Below the pieces are notes generated by a model. The model worked only from the letters and a program-made list of their open reading frames with translations. It had not been told where the DNA came from and made no database searches. 64,000 nt of DNA from Lysobacteraceae bacterium (GTDB lineage: Bacteria > Pseudomonadota > Gammaproteobacteria > Xanthomonadales > Rhodanobacteraceae). Position numbers and translations under genes: made by a program. Below, piece after piece: positions 1 through 9,735 of this stretch. Position 1 is the stretch's first letter. Every line of letters starts with the position of its first letter. The stretch is taken from assembly GCA_004143945.1 (NCBI GenBank), contig SEHB01000009.1, positions 1 through 64,000 of the forward strand, in the 5' to 3' direction.

Positions 1-1221
1 ATCGATCCCGACCGCGCCAAGGGCATGGACACCCGGCTGATGCGCATGGTGCTCGACTCCGCCGCCGAACGCGCCGGTCGCGAACTCGCGGGGCAGCTCG
101 ACGTGCGCGCGGAAATCGAGTTCACGATCGCGGGCAGCTATGCCTCGATCGGCGAACGCGCGATCGCGGGCACGCACTATGAGGCCGCCCTCGCGGCCGC
201 GCGCCGTGCCGGCCAGCCGCTCGCGCGACAGGGGCGCATCGCGATGCGCCTCGCGCAGAACATCGACAACCAGGGCAAGGCGCAGGAAGCCCTCGTCGAA
301 GCGCAGAAGGTCTTCGCGACCGTCCAGGCGCTGCCGCAGGACGACAGCGACCGCCTGTTCCTCGAATCGGCGCTCGCGGGCATCGAGACCGATGCCGGCC
401 AGCTCGACGCCTCACGCGCGCGCTTCGCACGCGTGCTCGCGCGCCAGCGCGCGACGCTCGGCGACGACCATTCCGACACGCTCGATTCCCTCGAAGGCCT
501 CGCGATCGCGAATTCGAACATGTCGCGCTTCGATGAATCGCGCGCGCTCTACATGGAGCTCATCGAACGCCGACGCCGGCTGTTCGGCGAGGACAACTCC
601 GAGACGCTCGGGGCGCTCAACGGCCTCGCCGTGCTGGAACTCGAGCAGAAGCACTTCGCCGAGGCCGAGAAGCTGCTCGCACCGATGATGCCGTTCTATG
701 AACGCATCTACGGCCCCGAGCACCCGAGCACCCTGCGCATCGTCAACAACCTCGGTGGCGCGATCCGCCAGCAGGGTCGCAACGAGGAGGCGCGGCCCTA
801 TTACGAACGCGCGCTCGTGCTCGCGCGCAAGCTGTTCGGGCCGAACTCGCCCGCCGGCGCGATCGCCGAGACCAACCTCGCGCTGCTGCTGCGCGACGCG
901 GGCGAACTCGAGCAAGCCGAACGTCACGCGCGCACGGGCGCGGCCGCGGCCGACATCGCGTTCGGCACCAATCCGATGCGCGCGATCATGCATCGCGAAT
1001 ACGCGACCGTGCTGACGCGGCTCGGCCGATATGCCGAGGCCGAGAAGGAACTCGACCTCGCCTGGAACGTGTTCAACGCGGATCCCGCGTATGGGCCGAC
1101 GCATACGCGCGCGCAGGACGTGGTGCAGGCGTACATCGAGCTTTACGCCGCCTGGGGCAAGGCGGCCAAGCAAGCCGAATGGATCGCGAGAACGGCCGGC
1201 AAGGACGCCAACCCGGGCTGA
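1..1221 (+). CDS. TPR-repeat protein, 5'-truncated; probable C-terminal half of a Ser/Thr kinase
   Basis: The reading frame is open from base 1, so the gene starts before the window and only its last 406 codons or so are visible. The visible part is a run of about 42-residue tetratricopeptide repeats of the kinesin-light-chain type, with recurrent patterns such as LGDDHSDTLDSL and YGPEHPSTLRIVNNLG. The style matches the C-terminal regions of Lysobacterales TPR-kinases, including the complete example at 53162-56089. No kinase domain is visible here, so that identity is inferred from family style. The repeats probably mediate protein-protein contacts. The ATG at 25 in the ORF track is internal. 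Confidence 0.8.
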   Translation: MDPDRAKGMDTRLMRMVLDSAAERAGRELAGQLDVRAEIEFTIAGSYASIGERAIAGTHYEAALAAARRAGQPLARQGRIAMRLAQNIDNQGKAQEALVEAQKVFATVQALPQDDSDRLFLESALAGIETDAGQLDASRARFARVLARQRATLGDDHSDTLDSLEGLAIANSNMSRFDESRALYMELIERRRRLFGEDNSETLGALNGLAVLELEQKHFAEAEKLLAPMMPFYERIYGPEHPSTLRIVNNLGGAIRQQGRNEEARPYYERALVLARKLFGPNSPAGAIAETNLALLLRDAGELEQAERHARTGAAAADIAFGTNPMRAIMHREYATVLTRLGRYAEAEKELDLAWNVFNADPAYGPTHTRAQDVVQAYIELYAAWGKAAKQAEWIARTAGKDANPG

Positions 1222-1412
1222 GCACCCGTGAATGCGCGCGGTCTTCGCGCACTCCAACGCCCACCAGCGCATCATCCGAAGCAATCGATGCATCGCGGGA
1301 CGCCGGTCCGACGCATCGGCCGCACCGCATGTGCAGTACGCTACGGGTCCCGCTACGCCCGCGCGCAGCCTTTGCGCGCGGATCACCCCGTACCGACGTG
1401 ATCGGAGGTTGC

Positions 1413-1892
1413 ATGGTGCCGAAGAACAGGATCTGCCTCTGGTTCGACCACGAGGCGCTCGAAGCCGCGCAGTTCTATGCGGCGACGTTTCCCGACAGCG
1501 AGGTCGGCACGGTCATGCGTGCGCCGGCCGATTTTCCGTCCGGGAAGAAAGGCGACGTGCTGACCGTCGACTTCACCGTGCTCGGCATTCCGTGCATCGG
1601 CCTCAACGGAGGCAGCGCGTTCACGCAAAGCGAGGCGTTCTCGTTCCAGGTCGCGACCGAGGACCAGGCCGAGACCGACCGCTACTGGAATGCGATCGTC
1701 GGCAACGGCGGGCGCGAGAGCGCGTGCGGCTGGTGCAAGGACAAGTGGGGCGTGTCGTGGCAGGTCACGCCGCGCGTGCTAACCGAAGCGATGACCGGGG
1801 CCGACAGCGAGGCCGCCAGGCGTGCATTCGAGGCGATGATGACGATGACGAAGATCGACGTCGCGAAGATCGAGGCGGCACGCAGGGGCTGA
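1413..1892 (+). CDS. VOC-family protein, PhnB / 3-demethylubiquinone methyltransferase-like
   Basis: A 159-residue protein of the vicinal oxygen chelate fold. The N-terminus NRICLWFDHEALEAAQFY and the late segment WCKDKWGVSWQVTP are hallmarks of the PhnB-like group, historically labelled 3-demethylubiquinone-9 3-methyltransferase. Members are small metal-binding or resistance-type enzymes and few have a proven substrate. The start is fixed at 1413 by a strong Shine-Dalgarno GGAGG eight bases upstream. The longer ORF starting at 1179 has no such site and an atypical N-terminus. It stands alone between a TPR gene and a convergent regulator. Confidence 0.85.
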   Translation: MVPKNRICLWFDHEALEAAQFYAATFPDSEVGTVMRAPADFPSGKKGDVLTVDFTVLGIPCIGLNGGSAFTQSEAFSFQVATEDQAETDRYWNAIVGNGGRESACGWCKDKWGVSWQVTPRVLTEAMTGADSEAARRAFEAMMTMTKIDVAKIEAARRG

Positions 1893-2017
1893 GCCGGCGC
1901 AGCGGCGGCGCACGCGCGTTGGAGCCTGCCGCCGGGACGAATGGCATCCGGCCGATGAAGATGCAGGCGCGGGGACCATACCGACTGCCGCGTGGTCGTG
2001 GACGTGTTGCGGCGTCG

Positions 2018-3292
2018 CTACGGTGCAATGCACGCATCGCGCGCGCCCGTGCGTTCGGCGAGTTCCGTGCACAGATGCTCGGCTTGCGCGGCCTCCCCTG
2101 CCGCGCGCAGCAGGTGCGCCAGGCCAGCGGTCGCGCCGGGATGCAGGGGTGATTGCGCCAGCACGCGCCGGTACCAGCCCTCGGCCAGCGCCATCTCGCC
2201 ACGCGCGCGCCGACGGTCGCCGATCAGCACGCCAAGTTGCGCATGCCACGGGCGTACCTGCACCGGCGTGCGTTCGTAGACGCGCATCATCGCCGCGTGG
2301 GCCTGCTCGAACCACGACAATGCCTGGTCGCCCTTGCCGGTGATCTCGTGCAGGTCGCCGATGTTGATCATCGGTCCCCATGCGTCGGGATCGAGCGCGA
2401 CCGCCGTGCGGTAGGCGACGAACGCGGCATCGAACCGGCGCTGTGCGCTCGCGACGAAGCCGAGCGCCTTGTGCGTGGCAGCGGACCCTGGAGCGAGTTC
2501 CACCGCGCGTTGCGCAAGGAGCGCCGCACGTCGCAACTGTGAACGTGCCGGTTCGCGATCGAGATGGCCGTCGGCCAGCGCGTCGCCGAGTCTGTCGAAA
2601 CTGCGCGACGGCTCACCCTCCGGCCAGCGCACGCTGCGCTGCACGAGTGCGTTGGCGAGCCCGGCCATCGCCAGCGGGTCGTCCGGACGCAGGCCGAGCA
2701 CGCGCTGGTAGAGCTCGATCGCGGCCTCGTTGTCGCCACGCGAGAACTGGAAGTAGTAGTCGTCCGCGCGCTCGACCCACCGCGCGCCCGCATCGGGCGG
2801 CTGCGGGCGCGTGCCAGAGAGAAAGGCCCACGCCAGGCTGATGCCGACCGTCGCCGCGAGCGCAAGCACGGTCCATCGCGGGCGGGTGGAGACGCGCTGC
2901 GTGCCGCCAGCCCGGCGCGGACCCTGCCCGATGTCGCTGCTGGAATCGATCGGTTGCACGCCCGCCAGCAGGCGATAGCCGCGCTTGGCGATCGTCTCGA
3001 CATAGCGCGGCGCCTTCGCATCGTCGCCGAGCGCCCGGCGCAATTTCGAAACCGTGCGCGCCAGGCTGTCTTCGCCGACCACCAGGCCCGGCCACAGCGC
3101 AGCCATGATCTCCTCGCGCGCGACCGCTCGTCCGTCTCGCGCAGCCAGGAAGGCCAGCAGGTCCATGACCTTGGGCTCCAGCCGCTGCTGGCCGTCCGAG
3201 CCGGTCAGCGTTCCGCCGGCCCGATCGGCCGCGAACTCGCCCACGCGGAACGTCGCGAGGAAATCGTCAGGAAATGAGGAGGGTCCGGTCAT
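2018..3292 (-). CDS. CadC/ToxR-like membrane-anchored winged-helix regulator with TPR sensor part
   Basis: 424 residues. Residues about 14-110 form an OmpR-type winged helix; LEPKVMDLLAFLA, the SLARTVSKLRRALGD recognition helix and a KRGYRLL wing are visible. A single hydrophobic segment at about 141-158 (TVLALAATVGISLAWAFL) follows, then TPR-like helices to the end, which would face the periplasm. This is the standard layout of CadC-type one-component regulators, which bind DNA while embedded in the inner membrane. It diverges from the S41 peptidase gene with 58 bp between starts, so it may control that gene, itself, or both. The inducing signal cannot be read from sequence. Confidence 0.85.
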   Translation of the reverse strand: MTGPSSFPDDFLATFRVGEFAADRAGGTLTGSDGQQRLEPKVMDLLAFLAARDGRAVAREEIMAALWPGLVVGEDSLARTVSKLRRALGDDAKAPRYVETIAKRGYRLLAGVQPIDSSSDIGQGPRRAGGTQRVSTRPRWTVLALAATVGISLAWAFLSGTRPQPPDAGARWVERADDYYFQFSRGDNEAAIELYQRVLGLRPDDPLAMAGLANALVQRSVRWPEGEPSRSFDRLGDALADGHLDREPARSQLRRAALLAQRAVELAPGSAATHKALGFVASAQRRFDAAFVAYRTAVALDPDAWGPMINIGDLHEITGKGDQALSWFEQAHAAMMRVYERTPVQVRPWHAQLGVLIGDRRRARGEMALAEGWYRRVLAQSPLHPGATAGLAHLLRAAGEAAQAEHLCTELAERTGARDACIAP

Positions 3293-3350
3293 TGCGGGTT
3301 AGCATCGCTTCACCTGCAATGCGCGGCAACCCATTGCGGCGAGGCCTCCG

Positions 3351-4832
3351 ATGTCGTCCCTGACCAAGACCCTGCTCGTGCTCGCCCTGTTCCTCGGGGC
3401 GCTGCCCTGCCTCGCGACCGGAACCGTCTCCCCGGCGCCCGCCGAATTGCCCGCGGCCGTGGTGCGCGCGGACCTCGATGCCTTGTATGCAGGACTCCAG
3501 GCCAGCCACTACGACCTCTACGCGCACCGCCCGCGCGAACAGTACGAGGACCTGTATCGGCGCACGCGTGCAGCGATCCGCGGGCCGCTGCCGCCGCTCG
3601 AAGTCTGGCGTCGATTCCAGCGGTTCGTCGCGTACGGGAACGTGGCGCACGCGCGCATCGACCCTCCGGCCGCAGCATGGGAGGCCTTCCGCCAACGCGG
3701 TGGAAAGGCGTTCCCGCTGTTCCTGCGTGTCGTGGGCGACACCGTGCGCGTGAGCCGCGATCTGTCCGGCGTGCCGGGCATCGCCATCGGCGACGAGGTC
3801 TCTTCGATCGACGGGGAAGCGGCGCTGCAATGGCTGCAATCGGCACGTGCACTGGTCTCGGCCGACAACGACTACCTCGCGCATGCCCAGATGGAAGTGC
3901 AGTTGCCGCTGCTGGTCTGGCTCTCTGGCGCGACCGCCGCGTCGTGGAGCCTCGTGCTGCGCAAGCCCGACGGGCGCCGGGTCGCGCTTGCCATCACCGC
4001 GCGTGACCGCGCAGGATTCGAAGCGTCCGTGGCGAATCGAGCGAGCGCGTTCGAGCTGGACGCGAACCTGCGCGAAGCGCGCGTACTCGAGGATGGCACC
4101 GCCTACTTGCGGCCGGGCCCGTTCTACGACAACCGGCCGCAGGCCACGGATCCGTGGGACACGCGTGCGTTCGTGGCATTCATCGACGAGGCGTTCGCCA
4201 CCTTCATCGAACGGCGCGCGCCGCGCCTGCTGATCGACCTGCGCGACAACCCGGGTGGCGACAACTCCTTCAGCGACCGGCTGATTGCATGGTTCGCCGA
4301 TCGCCCGTTCCGCTTCTGCAAGCGCTTCGACATCAAGGTCAGCGCGGCGGCGATCGCCGCGAACCGCAAGCGCGTGGATTCCGCGAGCGGAGGCGCCGAT
4401 TCGATCTCGCTCAAGCTGGCGGCCGCGTACGCGGGGCGGAAACCGGGCGAGCACGTGGACTTCCCGATCCCGTGGGTGTCGCCGCGCGACGGCACGCGCT
4501 ACGAAGGCGAAGTCTACGTGCTGGTCAACCGGCACTCCTACTCCAACAGCGTGCTCGTCGCCGCGACGGTGCAGGACTTCGGCTTCGGCACGATACTCGG
4601 CGAGGAAACCGCGGACCTCGCGAGCACGTACGGGGCGCTGGAGAAATTCACGCTCGCGGGCACCGGCCTCGAAGCGAGCTTCCCGAAGGCACGCATCCAG
4701 CGTCCCAATGGCGACATGGCGGCGCGCGGCGTGATACCGGACCTGGTGATCGTCATGCCCGCCGACGCAGGGAAGGACGATCGTGTCCTGCGGCAGGCGT
4801 TGGCCGCGATGGCCGCGCCGCCAAGTCGCTAA
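3351..4832 (+). CDS. Secreted S41-family (C-terminal processing-like) serine peptidase
   Basis: 493 residues with a Sec signal peptide (TKTLLVLALFLGALPCLA, cleavage near residue 24). The tail-specific protease core is clear: LLIDLRDNPGGDNS near residue 292, and YVLVNRHSYSNSVLVAA near 393, whose serine is the expected nucleophile. GEETADLAS follows, as in other S41 members. The tri-helical N-terminus (ALYAGLQASHYDLYAHRP) resembles stand-alone S41 hydrolases rather than PDZ-bearing Prc/CtpA, and I see no obvious PDZ domain. Substrate unknown. It is divergent from a CadC-like regulator and followed by a perfect 10-bp dyad. Confidence 0.88.
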   Translation: MSSLTKTLLVLALFLGALPCLATGTVSPAPAELPAAVVRADLDALYAGLQASHYDLYAHRPREQYEDLYRRTRAAIRGPLPPLEVWRRFQRFVAYGNVAHARIDPPAAAWEAFRQRGGKAFPLFLRVVGDTVRVSRDLSGVPGIAIGDEVSSIDGEAALQWLQSARALVSADNDYLAHAQMEVQLPLLVWLSGATAASWSLVLRKPDGRRVALAITARDRAGFEASVANRASAFELDANLREARVLEDGTAYLRPGPFYDNRPQATDPWDTRAFVAFIDEAFATFIERRAPRLLIDLRDNPGGDNSFSDRLIAWFADRPFRFCKRFDIKVSAAAIAANRKRVDSASGGADSISLKLAAAYAGRKPGEHVDFPIPWVSPRDGTRYEGEVYVLVNRHSYSNSVLVAATVQDFGFGTILGEETADLASTYGALEKFTLAGTGLEASFPKARIQRPNGDMAARGVIPDLVIVMPADAGKDDRVLRQALAAMAAPPSR

Positions 4833-4838
4833 CCGCGA

Positions 4839-4878
4839 CCTGCCGCGGGAGCGCCGGGGGATGAATCTCCGCGGCAGG
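4839..4878 (+). terminator. Candidate hairpin after the S41 gene
   Basis: CCTGCCGCGG at 4839-4848 is perfectly complementary to CCGCGGCAGG at 4869-4878, giving 10-bp GC-only arms and a 20-nt loop, starting 7 bp after the S41 stop. There is no T-run, so it is either a Rho-independent-like hairpin without a U-tract or an mRNA 3' end stabiliser. Confidence 0.5.
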
Positions 4879-4928
4879 AACCTGGCCGACGTCCACGCTG
4901 CCACTCCGCAGCACCGCGCATGGCCGCA

Positions 4929-5024
4929 GGTGCCGGTGCCGGTGCCGGTGCCGGTGCGAGTGCGGGTACGGGTGCGGGTGCGGGTGCGGGTGCTGGTGCG
5001 GGTGCGGGTGCGGGTGCGGGAGCA
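4929..5024. repeat. Hexanucleotide tandem repeat (GGTGCC/GGTGCG, 16 units)
   Basis: About 96 bp of 6-bp units lie between the convergent S41 and alcohol dehydrogenase genes. The first four units are GGTGCC, followed by about a dozen GGTGCG units with isolated variants (AGTGCG, GGTACG, GGTGCT). The switch between two homogeneous blocks suggests slippage expansion. It can be read as Ala-Gly or Val-Pro/Val-Arg polymers in several frames, but none has gene-like context. Confidence 0.95.
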
Positions 5025-5032
5025 GGTTGCGC

Positions 5033-6085
5033 TCAGGCCGACATCGTCGCGCAGTCGATCACGAAGCGGTATTTGACGTCGCTCTTCAGCATGCGTTCGT
5101 ACGCCGCGTCGATGCCGTCGGCGCGGATGATCTCGATGTCGGCGACGATGCCGCGCTCCGCACAGAAATCGAGCATTTCCTGGGTTTCGGCGATGCCACC
5201 GATCAGCGAGCCTGCGATCGCGCGGCGCCTGAAGATCAGCGGCGCGACCATCGGGGACGGATGCGGATGCTCGGGCACGCCGACGAGCACGAGCGTGCCG
5301 TCGCGCTTGAGCAGGGTCGTGTACGCGTCGAGCGAATGGCTCGCCGCGACGGTGTCGAGGATGAGGTCGAAGCTGCCCGCGTGCTTCTTCATCTCGCCCG
5401 CATTACGCGAGACGACGACCTCGTCCGCGCCGAGGTCGAGCGCGGCCTGGCGCTTGCCCTCCGACGAGGTGAACGCGACGACCTCGGCGCCCATCGCATG
5501 CGCGAGCTTGACGCCCATGTGGCCGAGCCCGCCGATGCCGACCACGCCGACCTTGCGCCCCGGCCCCGCGTTCCAGTGGCGCAGCGGCGAATACGTCGTG
5601 ATGCCCGCGCAGAGCAGCGGCGCGACCGCGGCGAGCTGCTCCTCGCGGTGGCGGATCTTCAGCACGAAGCCCTCGTCGACGACGATGCGCTGCGAATAGC
5701 CGCCGAGCGTATGGCCGGGGGCATCCGGCGTCGGGCCGTTGTAGGTGCCGACGAAGCCGTTTTCGCAGTATTGCTCGAGGCCTTCCGCGCAGGAGCCGCA
5801 GCGCTGGCAACTGCCGACGAGGCAGCCGACGCCGACGACGTCGCCGACCTGGTGCCCCGCCACGGCCTTGCCGACGGCGCTGACGCGACCGATGATTTCG
5901 TGCCCCGGCACGCACGGATACAACGTGCCGCCCCATTCCGCGCGCACGGTGTGCAGGTCCGAATGGCAGACGCCGCACCATGCGATATCGACTTGCACGT
6001 CGCGCGGCCCGGGCGCGCGGCGCTGGATGTCCATCGGCTCGAGTGGCCGGTCGGCAGACTGGGCGCCGTAGGCTTGGGTGGTCAT
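5033..6085 (-). CDS. Zinc-dependent NAD(P) alcohol/aldehyde dehydrogenase, cinnamyl-alcohol-dehydrogenase type
   Basis: 350 residues, the normal length for the YahK/CAD branch of medium-chain dehydrogenases. The catalytic zinc region WCGVCHSDLH, the GHE motif in VPGHEIIGRV, the four-cysteine structural zinc loop (CLVGSCQRCGSC ... YC) and the Rossmann motif GIGGLGHMGVKLA are all present. It should reversibly reduce aldehydes to alcohols in the cytoplasm using NADPH. The start at 6085 (MTTQAYGAQSADRP) has AAGGAG about 7 bases upstream; the ORF extension to 6394 overlaps the next gene and is rejected. The stop lies next to the hexanucleotide repeat. Confidence 0.93.
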   Translation of the reverse strand: MTTQAYGAQSADRPLEPMDIQRRAPGPRDVQVDIAWCGVCHSDLHTVRAEWGGTLYPCVPGHEIIGRVSAVGKAVAGHQVGDVVGVGCLVGSCQRCGSCAEGLEQYCENGFVGTYNGPTPDAPGHTLGGYSQRIVVDEGFVLKIRHREEQLAAVAPLLCAGITTYSPLRHWNAGPGRKVGVVGIGGLGHMGVKLAHAMGAEVVAFTSSEGKRQAALDLGADEVVVSRNAGEMKKHAGSFDLILDTVAASHSLDAYTTLLKRDGTLVLVGVPEHPHPSPMVAPLIFRRRAIAGSLIGGIAETQEMLDFCAERGIVADIEIIRADGIDAAYERMLKSDVKYRFVIDCATMSA

Positions 6086-6147
6086 CGCGGGCTCCTTCGG
6101 ACACGGGGGAGCCCACGATAGCGCGTACGCGCGCCGCCTGCGCGCGC

Positions 6148-6360
6148 CTATGACGTGGGCGTTGCGCGCCGCGTGACGTAGGGCAATGCGAACAGGTACA
6201 GCCCGGTCAGCGCGAGCAGCGCGAGCGGCAGCAGCGGCACGTAGGCCATCCATGCGACCGGGTTTTCCCTTGCGAGCGCGACCGACGTCGCGACGACGCA
6301 CAGCACGAACACGATCGACGTCCAGCGGTGGAACTGGCGTACCCATGCATTGGGGTTCAT
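6148..6360 (-). CDS. Small two-helix membrane protein
   Basis: 70 residues with two hydrophobic segments: residues about 14-30 (TSIVFVLCVVATSVALA) and 40-60 (VPLLPLALLALTGLYLFALPY). The start MNPNAWVRQFHRW and the Arg-rich tail put both ends probably in the cytoplasm. Similar short proteins recur as unnamed membrane proteins in proteobacteria. It lies in a minus-strand series with the VOC gene upstream (30 bp) and the dehydrogenase downstream. Function unknown; gene-like codon use and a membrane design support that it is real. Confidence 0.75.
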   Translation of the reverse strand: MNPNAWVRQFHRWTSIVFVLCVVATSVALARENPVAWMAYVPLLPLALLALTGLYLFALPYVTRRATPTS

Positions 6361-6390
6361 CGGATTCTCCTCGAGGTCGTGGCAGGCCCG

Positions 6391-6801
6391 TCAACGCGCT
6401 TCGTTGATGCGCACGTGGTTGCCGGCCGGATCGCGGAACGCGCAGTCGCGGATGCCGTAGGGTTGCAGCGTCGGTTCCTGGATGACCTCGGCGCCGCTCG
6501 CCTGCAGGCGGGTGAACGTCGCGTCGAGGTCGGGCGTCGCGAGGATCACCATGCCCCAGGTGCCCTTCGCCATCATTTCGCCGATGACGCGCCGTTCGTC
6601 GTCGGTGATGCCGGGATTCGATCCGGGCGGGTGCAGCACGATCGATGTATCGGGCTGGCCTGCCGGGCCGACGGTGATCCAGCGCATGCCCTGGTAGCCG
6701 ACATCCTTGCGCACCTCGAAGCCGAGGGTGTCACGCCAGAACGCGAGCGCGGCATCGGCATCGTCGTGCGGGAGGAAGCTCGAGTGGATCGAAAGGTTCA
6801 T
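6391..6801 (-). CDS. VOC-family glyoxalase-like protein
   Basis: 136 residues of the glyoxalase/bleomycin-resistance fold. The N-terminal half begins FLPHDDADAALAFWRDTLGFEVR and the second half carries ATPDLDATFTRLQASGAEV, then the typical end GIRDCAFRDPAGNHVRI. Two beta-alpha-beta-beta-beta modules are thus complete. Members bind a divalent metal and act in aldehyde, aromatic or antibiotic chemistry; the substrate is not readable. It lies 28 bp downstream of an AraC regulator on the same strand, so the two may be co-expressed, as is common for AraC-VOC pairs. Confidence 0.88.
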   Translation of the reverse strand: MNLSIHSSFLPHDDADAALAFWRDTLGFEVRKDVGYQGMRWITVGPAGQPDTSIVLHPPGSNPGITDDERRVIGEMMAKGTWGMVILATPDLDATFTRLQASGAEVIQEPTLQPYGIRDCAFRDPAGNHVRINEAR

Positions 6802-6829
6802 CGCAATGCTCCGGGTTGGGGTGGCGGGT

Positions 6830-7279
<450 letters not shown>

Positions 7280-7443
7280 GGCGCGATCGTGCCAAGGGGA
7301 GCTCCGGCGTGTCCAGCGCGCTGCGCGCGGCCGTCGCACGCCTGCTCGCAACGCGCCGCGAAACTGCCTATGCTTGGGCCCAGGCGCGCAAGAAGCAGGG
7401 ATTGCGGGCCGTTGGGACGCCGGCACGGATCGGAGACCTCCGA

Positions 7444-9735
7444 ATGGCCTTGGGCGACTACAACGAAGACTTCTATCGGCTGCTGTTCCTCAACAACCCG
7501 CTGCCGATGTGGGTATACGACCTCGAGACCGGGCGCTTCGTCGCGGTCAACGCCGAGGCGTGCCGCCATTACGGCTACACCGAAGCCGAATTCCTCGGCA
7601 TGACGATCGCGGACATCCGCCCCGCGGAAGACTTGCCGCGGCTCGACGCACTGCGCGCCTCCGGTGGTTCGGGCCACAACCTCGCGGGCCGCTGGCGCCA
7701 CGTGAAGAAGGGCGGTGAACTCATCGAGGTGGAGATCACCTCCGACGACATCGTGTTCCGCGGCCGGCCTGCACGCGTCGTGCTCGCCCACGACATCACG
7801 CGCCGCGTGCGCTCCGAAGACGCGCTGCGCGCGCGCGACGAGCGCCTGCGCTACGTCGCGCGCGCGACCGAAGACGCCATCTGGGACTGGAGCGTCGTCG
7901 ATGACGTGATCTGGTGGGACGGCAGCCTGAACCGACAGTTCGGGCTCGTCCCGGCCGCGGTCGACAGCTACGAGCGCTGGCTCGCGCGCGTGCACCCCGA
8001 CGACCGCGCGCGCGTCGGCGGCGGGCTGCGCGCGGCGATCGACGACCCCGGCACCGAGCAATGGTCGAGCGAGCACCGTTTCGAGCGCAGCAACGGCGAG
8101 CATGCCTGGGTCTGGGACCGCGGTTTCGTGATCCGCGACGTCGACGGCAAGGCGATCCGCATGGTCGGCGCGATGACCGACGTGACCGAGCGGCGCCGGC
8201 ACGAGGAACGCCTGCGCGAGCAGGCCACGCTGCTCGACGGCGCCAAGGATGCGATCCTCGTGTGCGACCTGCACGAGCGCCTGCGCTACTGGAACAAGGC
8301 CGCGGCGCGCATGTACGCGCTCGGCGAGGACTCGTCCGGCCCCGACAACCCCGACCTCCCCTTGCCCGACGACGCGGGCATCCGGCATTCACTGCAGCAG
8401 GTGCTCGCGCACGGCGAATGGTCCGGACGGGTCGAGCGCGATGCGGGCGGTCGGAAGTTCATGGTCGACAGCCACTGGATGCTGCTTCGCGACGCCGGCG
8501 GCGAACCCACCGGCATCCTGATGATCTGCACCGACGTCAGCGAGCGCGTCGATCTCGAGCAGCGCCTCGCGCAATCGCAGAAGCTCGAATCGATCGGCCA
8601 GCTGACCGGCGGCATCGCGCACGACTTCAACAACCTGCTCACGGTGATCATCGGCAACGCCGAAATGCTCGCGGACGAACTCGGGCGCGATTCACGGCTC
8701 GCGCCGTTCGCGCGCCTGGTGCTGTCGGCCGGCGAGCGCGGCGCCGAACTCGTGCGCCGGCTGCTCGCGTTCGCGCGTCGCCAGGCGCTGGAACCGGAGC
8801 TCGTGCATCCGGGCGAGGTCGTCGACGGCATGCGCGACCTGCTGCGGCGCACGCTCGGCGAGAACATCGAGCTCGAATTCAAGAACACCGGCTCGCCGCT
8901 GGTGGTCTCGATCGACCCGGGCCAGCTCGAATCGGCGCTGCTGAACCTGTGCATCAACGCGCGCGACGCGATGCCCGATGGCGGGCGGCTCATGATCGAG
9001 GTCAGCGACGTGATCCTCGACGAGGCCTACGCGAGCCAGCGCGCGGACGTGGTGCCCGGCGCGTACGTGCAGGTGTCGGTGTCCGATACCGGCGGCGGCA
9101 TGACGCCGGACGTCGCCGCGCGCGCGTTCGATCCGTTCTTCACGACGAAAGCGAAGGGCAAGGGCACCGGCCTCGGCCTCAGCATGGTGTACGGCTTCAC
9201 CAAGCAATCGGGCGGGCACGTCGCGATCTACTCCGAGGCCGGCATCGGCACGGTGGTCAAGCTCTACCTGCCTCGCATCGATGCACCGGTCACGGTCGCC
9301 GCGCCTTCGCCGGTGGATCGCGAACGCGAGGGAGGCGGCGAGACGATCCTGCTGGTCGAGGACGACGAACTGGTGCGCACGCACGCGGGACAGTTGCTGC
9401 GCCAGCTCGGCTACCGCGTGCTGAGCGCCTCGGGCGGGCCGGAGGCGCTCGAGCTGCTGCGTGCCAATCCCGACATCGACCTGCTGTTCACCGACGTGAT
9501 CATGCCCGGCGGCATGAACGGACCGCAGCTCGCCGAAGCCGCGCACCGCCTGCGCCCCGCGCTGCCGGTGCTCTACACCTCCGGCTACACCGAGAACGCG
9601 ATCGTGCACCACGGCCGCGTCGACCCCGGCGTCAACCTGCTGCACAAGCCCTATCGCCGCGAGACGCTCGCATCGAAGATCCGCGCTGCTCTCGATCCCG
9701 CGGTCGTCGCGAACGGGGTCCGTGTCGATGCCTGA
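7444..9735 (+). CDS. Hybrid histidine kinase: three PAS domains, HisKA, HATPase, receiver
   Basis: 763 residues, no transmembrane segment, so probably a cytoplasmic sensor. Three PAS modules occupy about 10-375 (first: NPLPMWVYDLETGRFVAVNA; each followed by a PAC-like stretch). The phosphoacceptor H-box GGIAHDFNNLL lies near 391. The ATP-binding boxes are LNLCINARDAMPDGG (N), SDTGGGMTPDVAARAFDPFF (G1) and GKGTGLGLSMVYGF (G2). The C-terminal receiver begins ILLVEDDELVRTHA, with phospho-Asp in LLFTDVIMPGGMNG near 683 and the conserved KPY. The start at 7444 has GGAG upstream. Its last 8 bases overlap the REC-EAL gene, so the output is probably c-di-GMP turnover. Confidence 0.93.
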   Translation: MALGDYNEDFYRLLFLNNPLPMWVYDLETGRFVAVNAEACRHYGYTEAEFLGMTIADIRPAEDLPRLDALRASGGSGHNLAGRWRHVKKGGELIEVEITSDDIVFRGRPARVVLAHDITRRVRSEDALRARDERLRYVARATEDAIWDWSVVDDVIWWDGSLNRQFGLVPAAVDSYERWLARVHPDDRARVGGGLRAAIDDPGTEQWSSEHRFERSNGEHAWVWDRGFVIRDVDGKAIRMVGAMTDVTERRRHEERLREQATLLDGAKDAILVCDLHERLRYWNKAAARMYALGEDSSGPDNPDLPLPDDAGIRHSLQQVLAHGEWSGRVERDAGGRKFMVDSHWMLLRDAGGEPTGILMICTDVSERVDLEQRLAQSQKLESIGQLTGGIAHDFNNLLTVIIGNAEMLADELGRDSRLAPFARLVLSAGERGAELVRRLLAFARRQALEPELVHPGEVVDGMRDLLRRTLGENIELEFKNTGSPLVVSIDPGQLESALLNLCINARDAMPDGGRLMIEVSDVILDEAYASQRADVVPGAYVQVSVSDTGGGMTPDVAARAFDPFFTTKAKGKGTGLGLSMVYGFTKQSGGHVAIYSEAGIGTVVKLYLPRIDAPVTVAAPSPVDREREGGGETILLVEDDELVRTHAGQLLRQLGYRVLSASGGPEALELLRANPDIDLLFTDVIMPGGMNGPQLAEAAHRLRPALPVLYTSGYTENAIVHHGRVDPGVNLLHKPYRRETLASKIRAALDPAVVANGVRVDA

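Noticed and set aside
4783-5076. ORF of VPVPVRVRVR and ORF 4920-5699 of AGAGAG repeats
   Set aside because: Direct translation of the hexanucleotide repeat, then antisense to the alcohol dehydrogenase.
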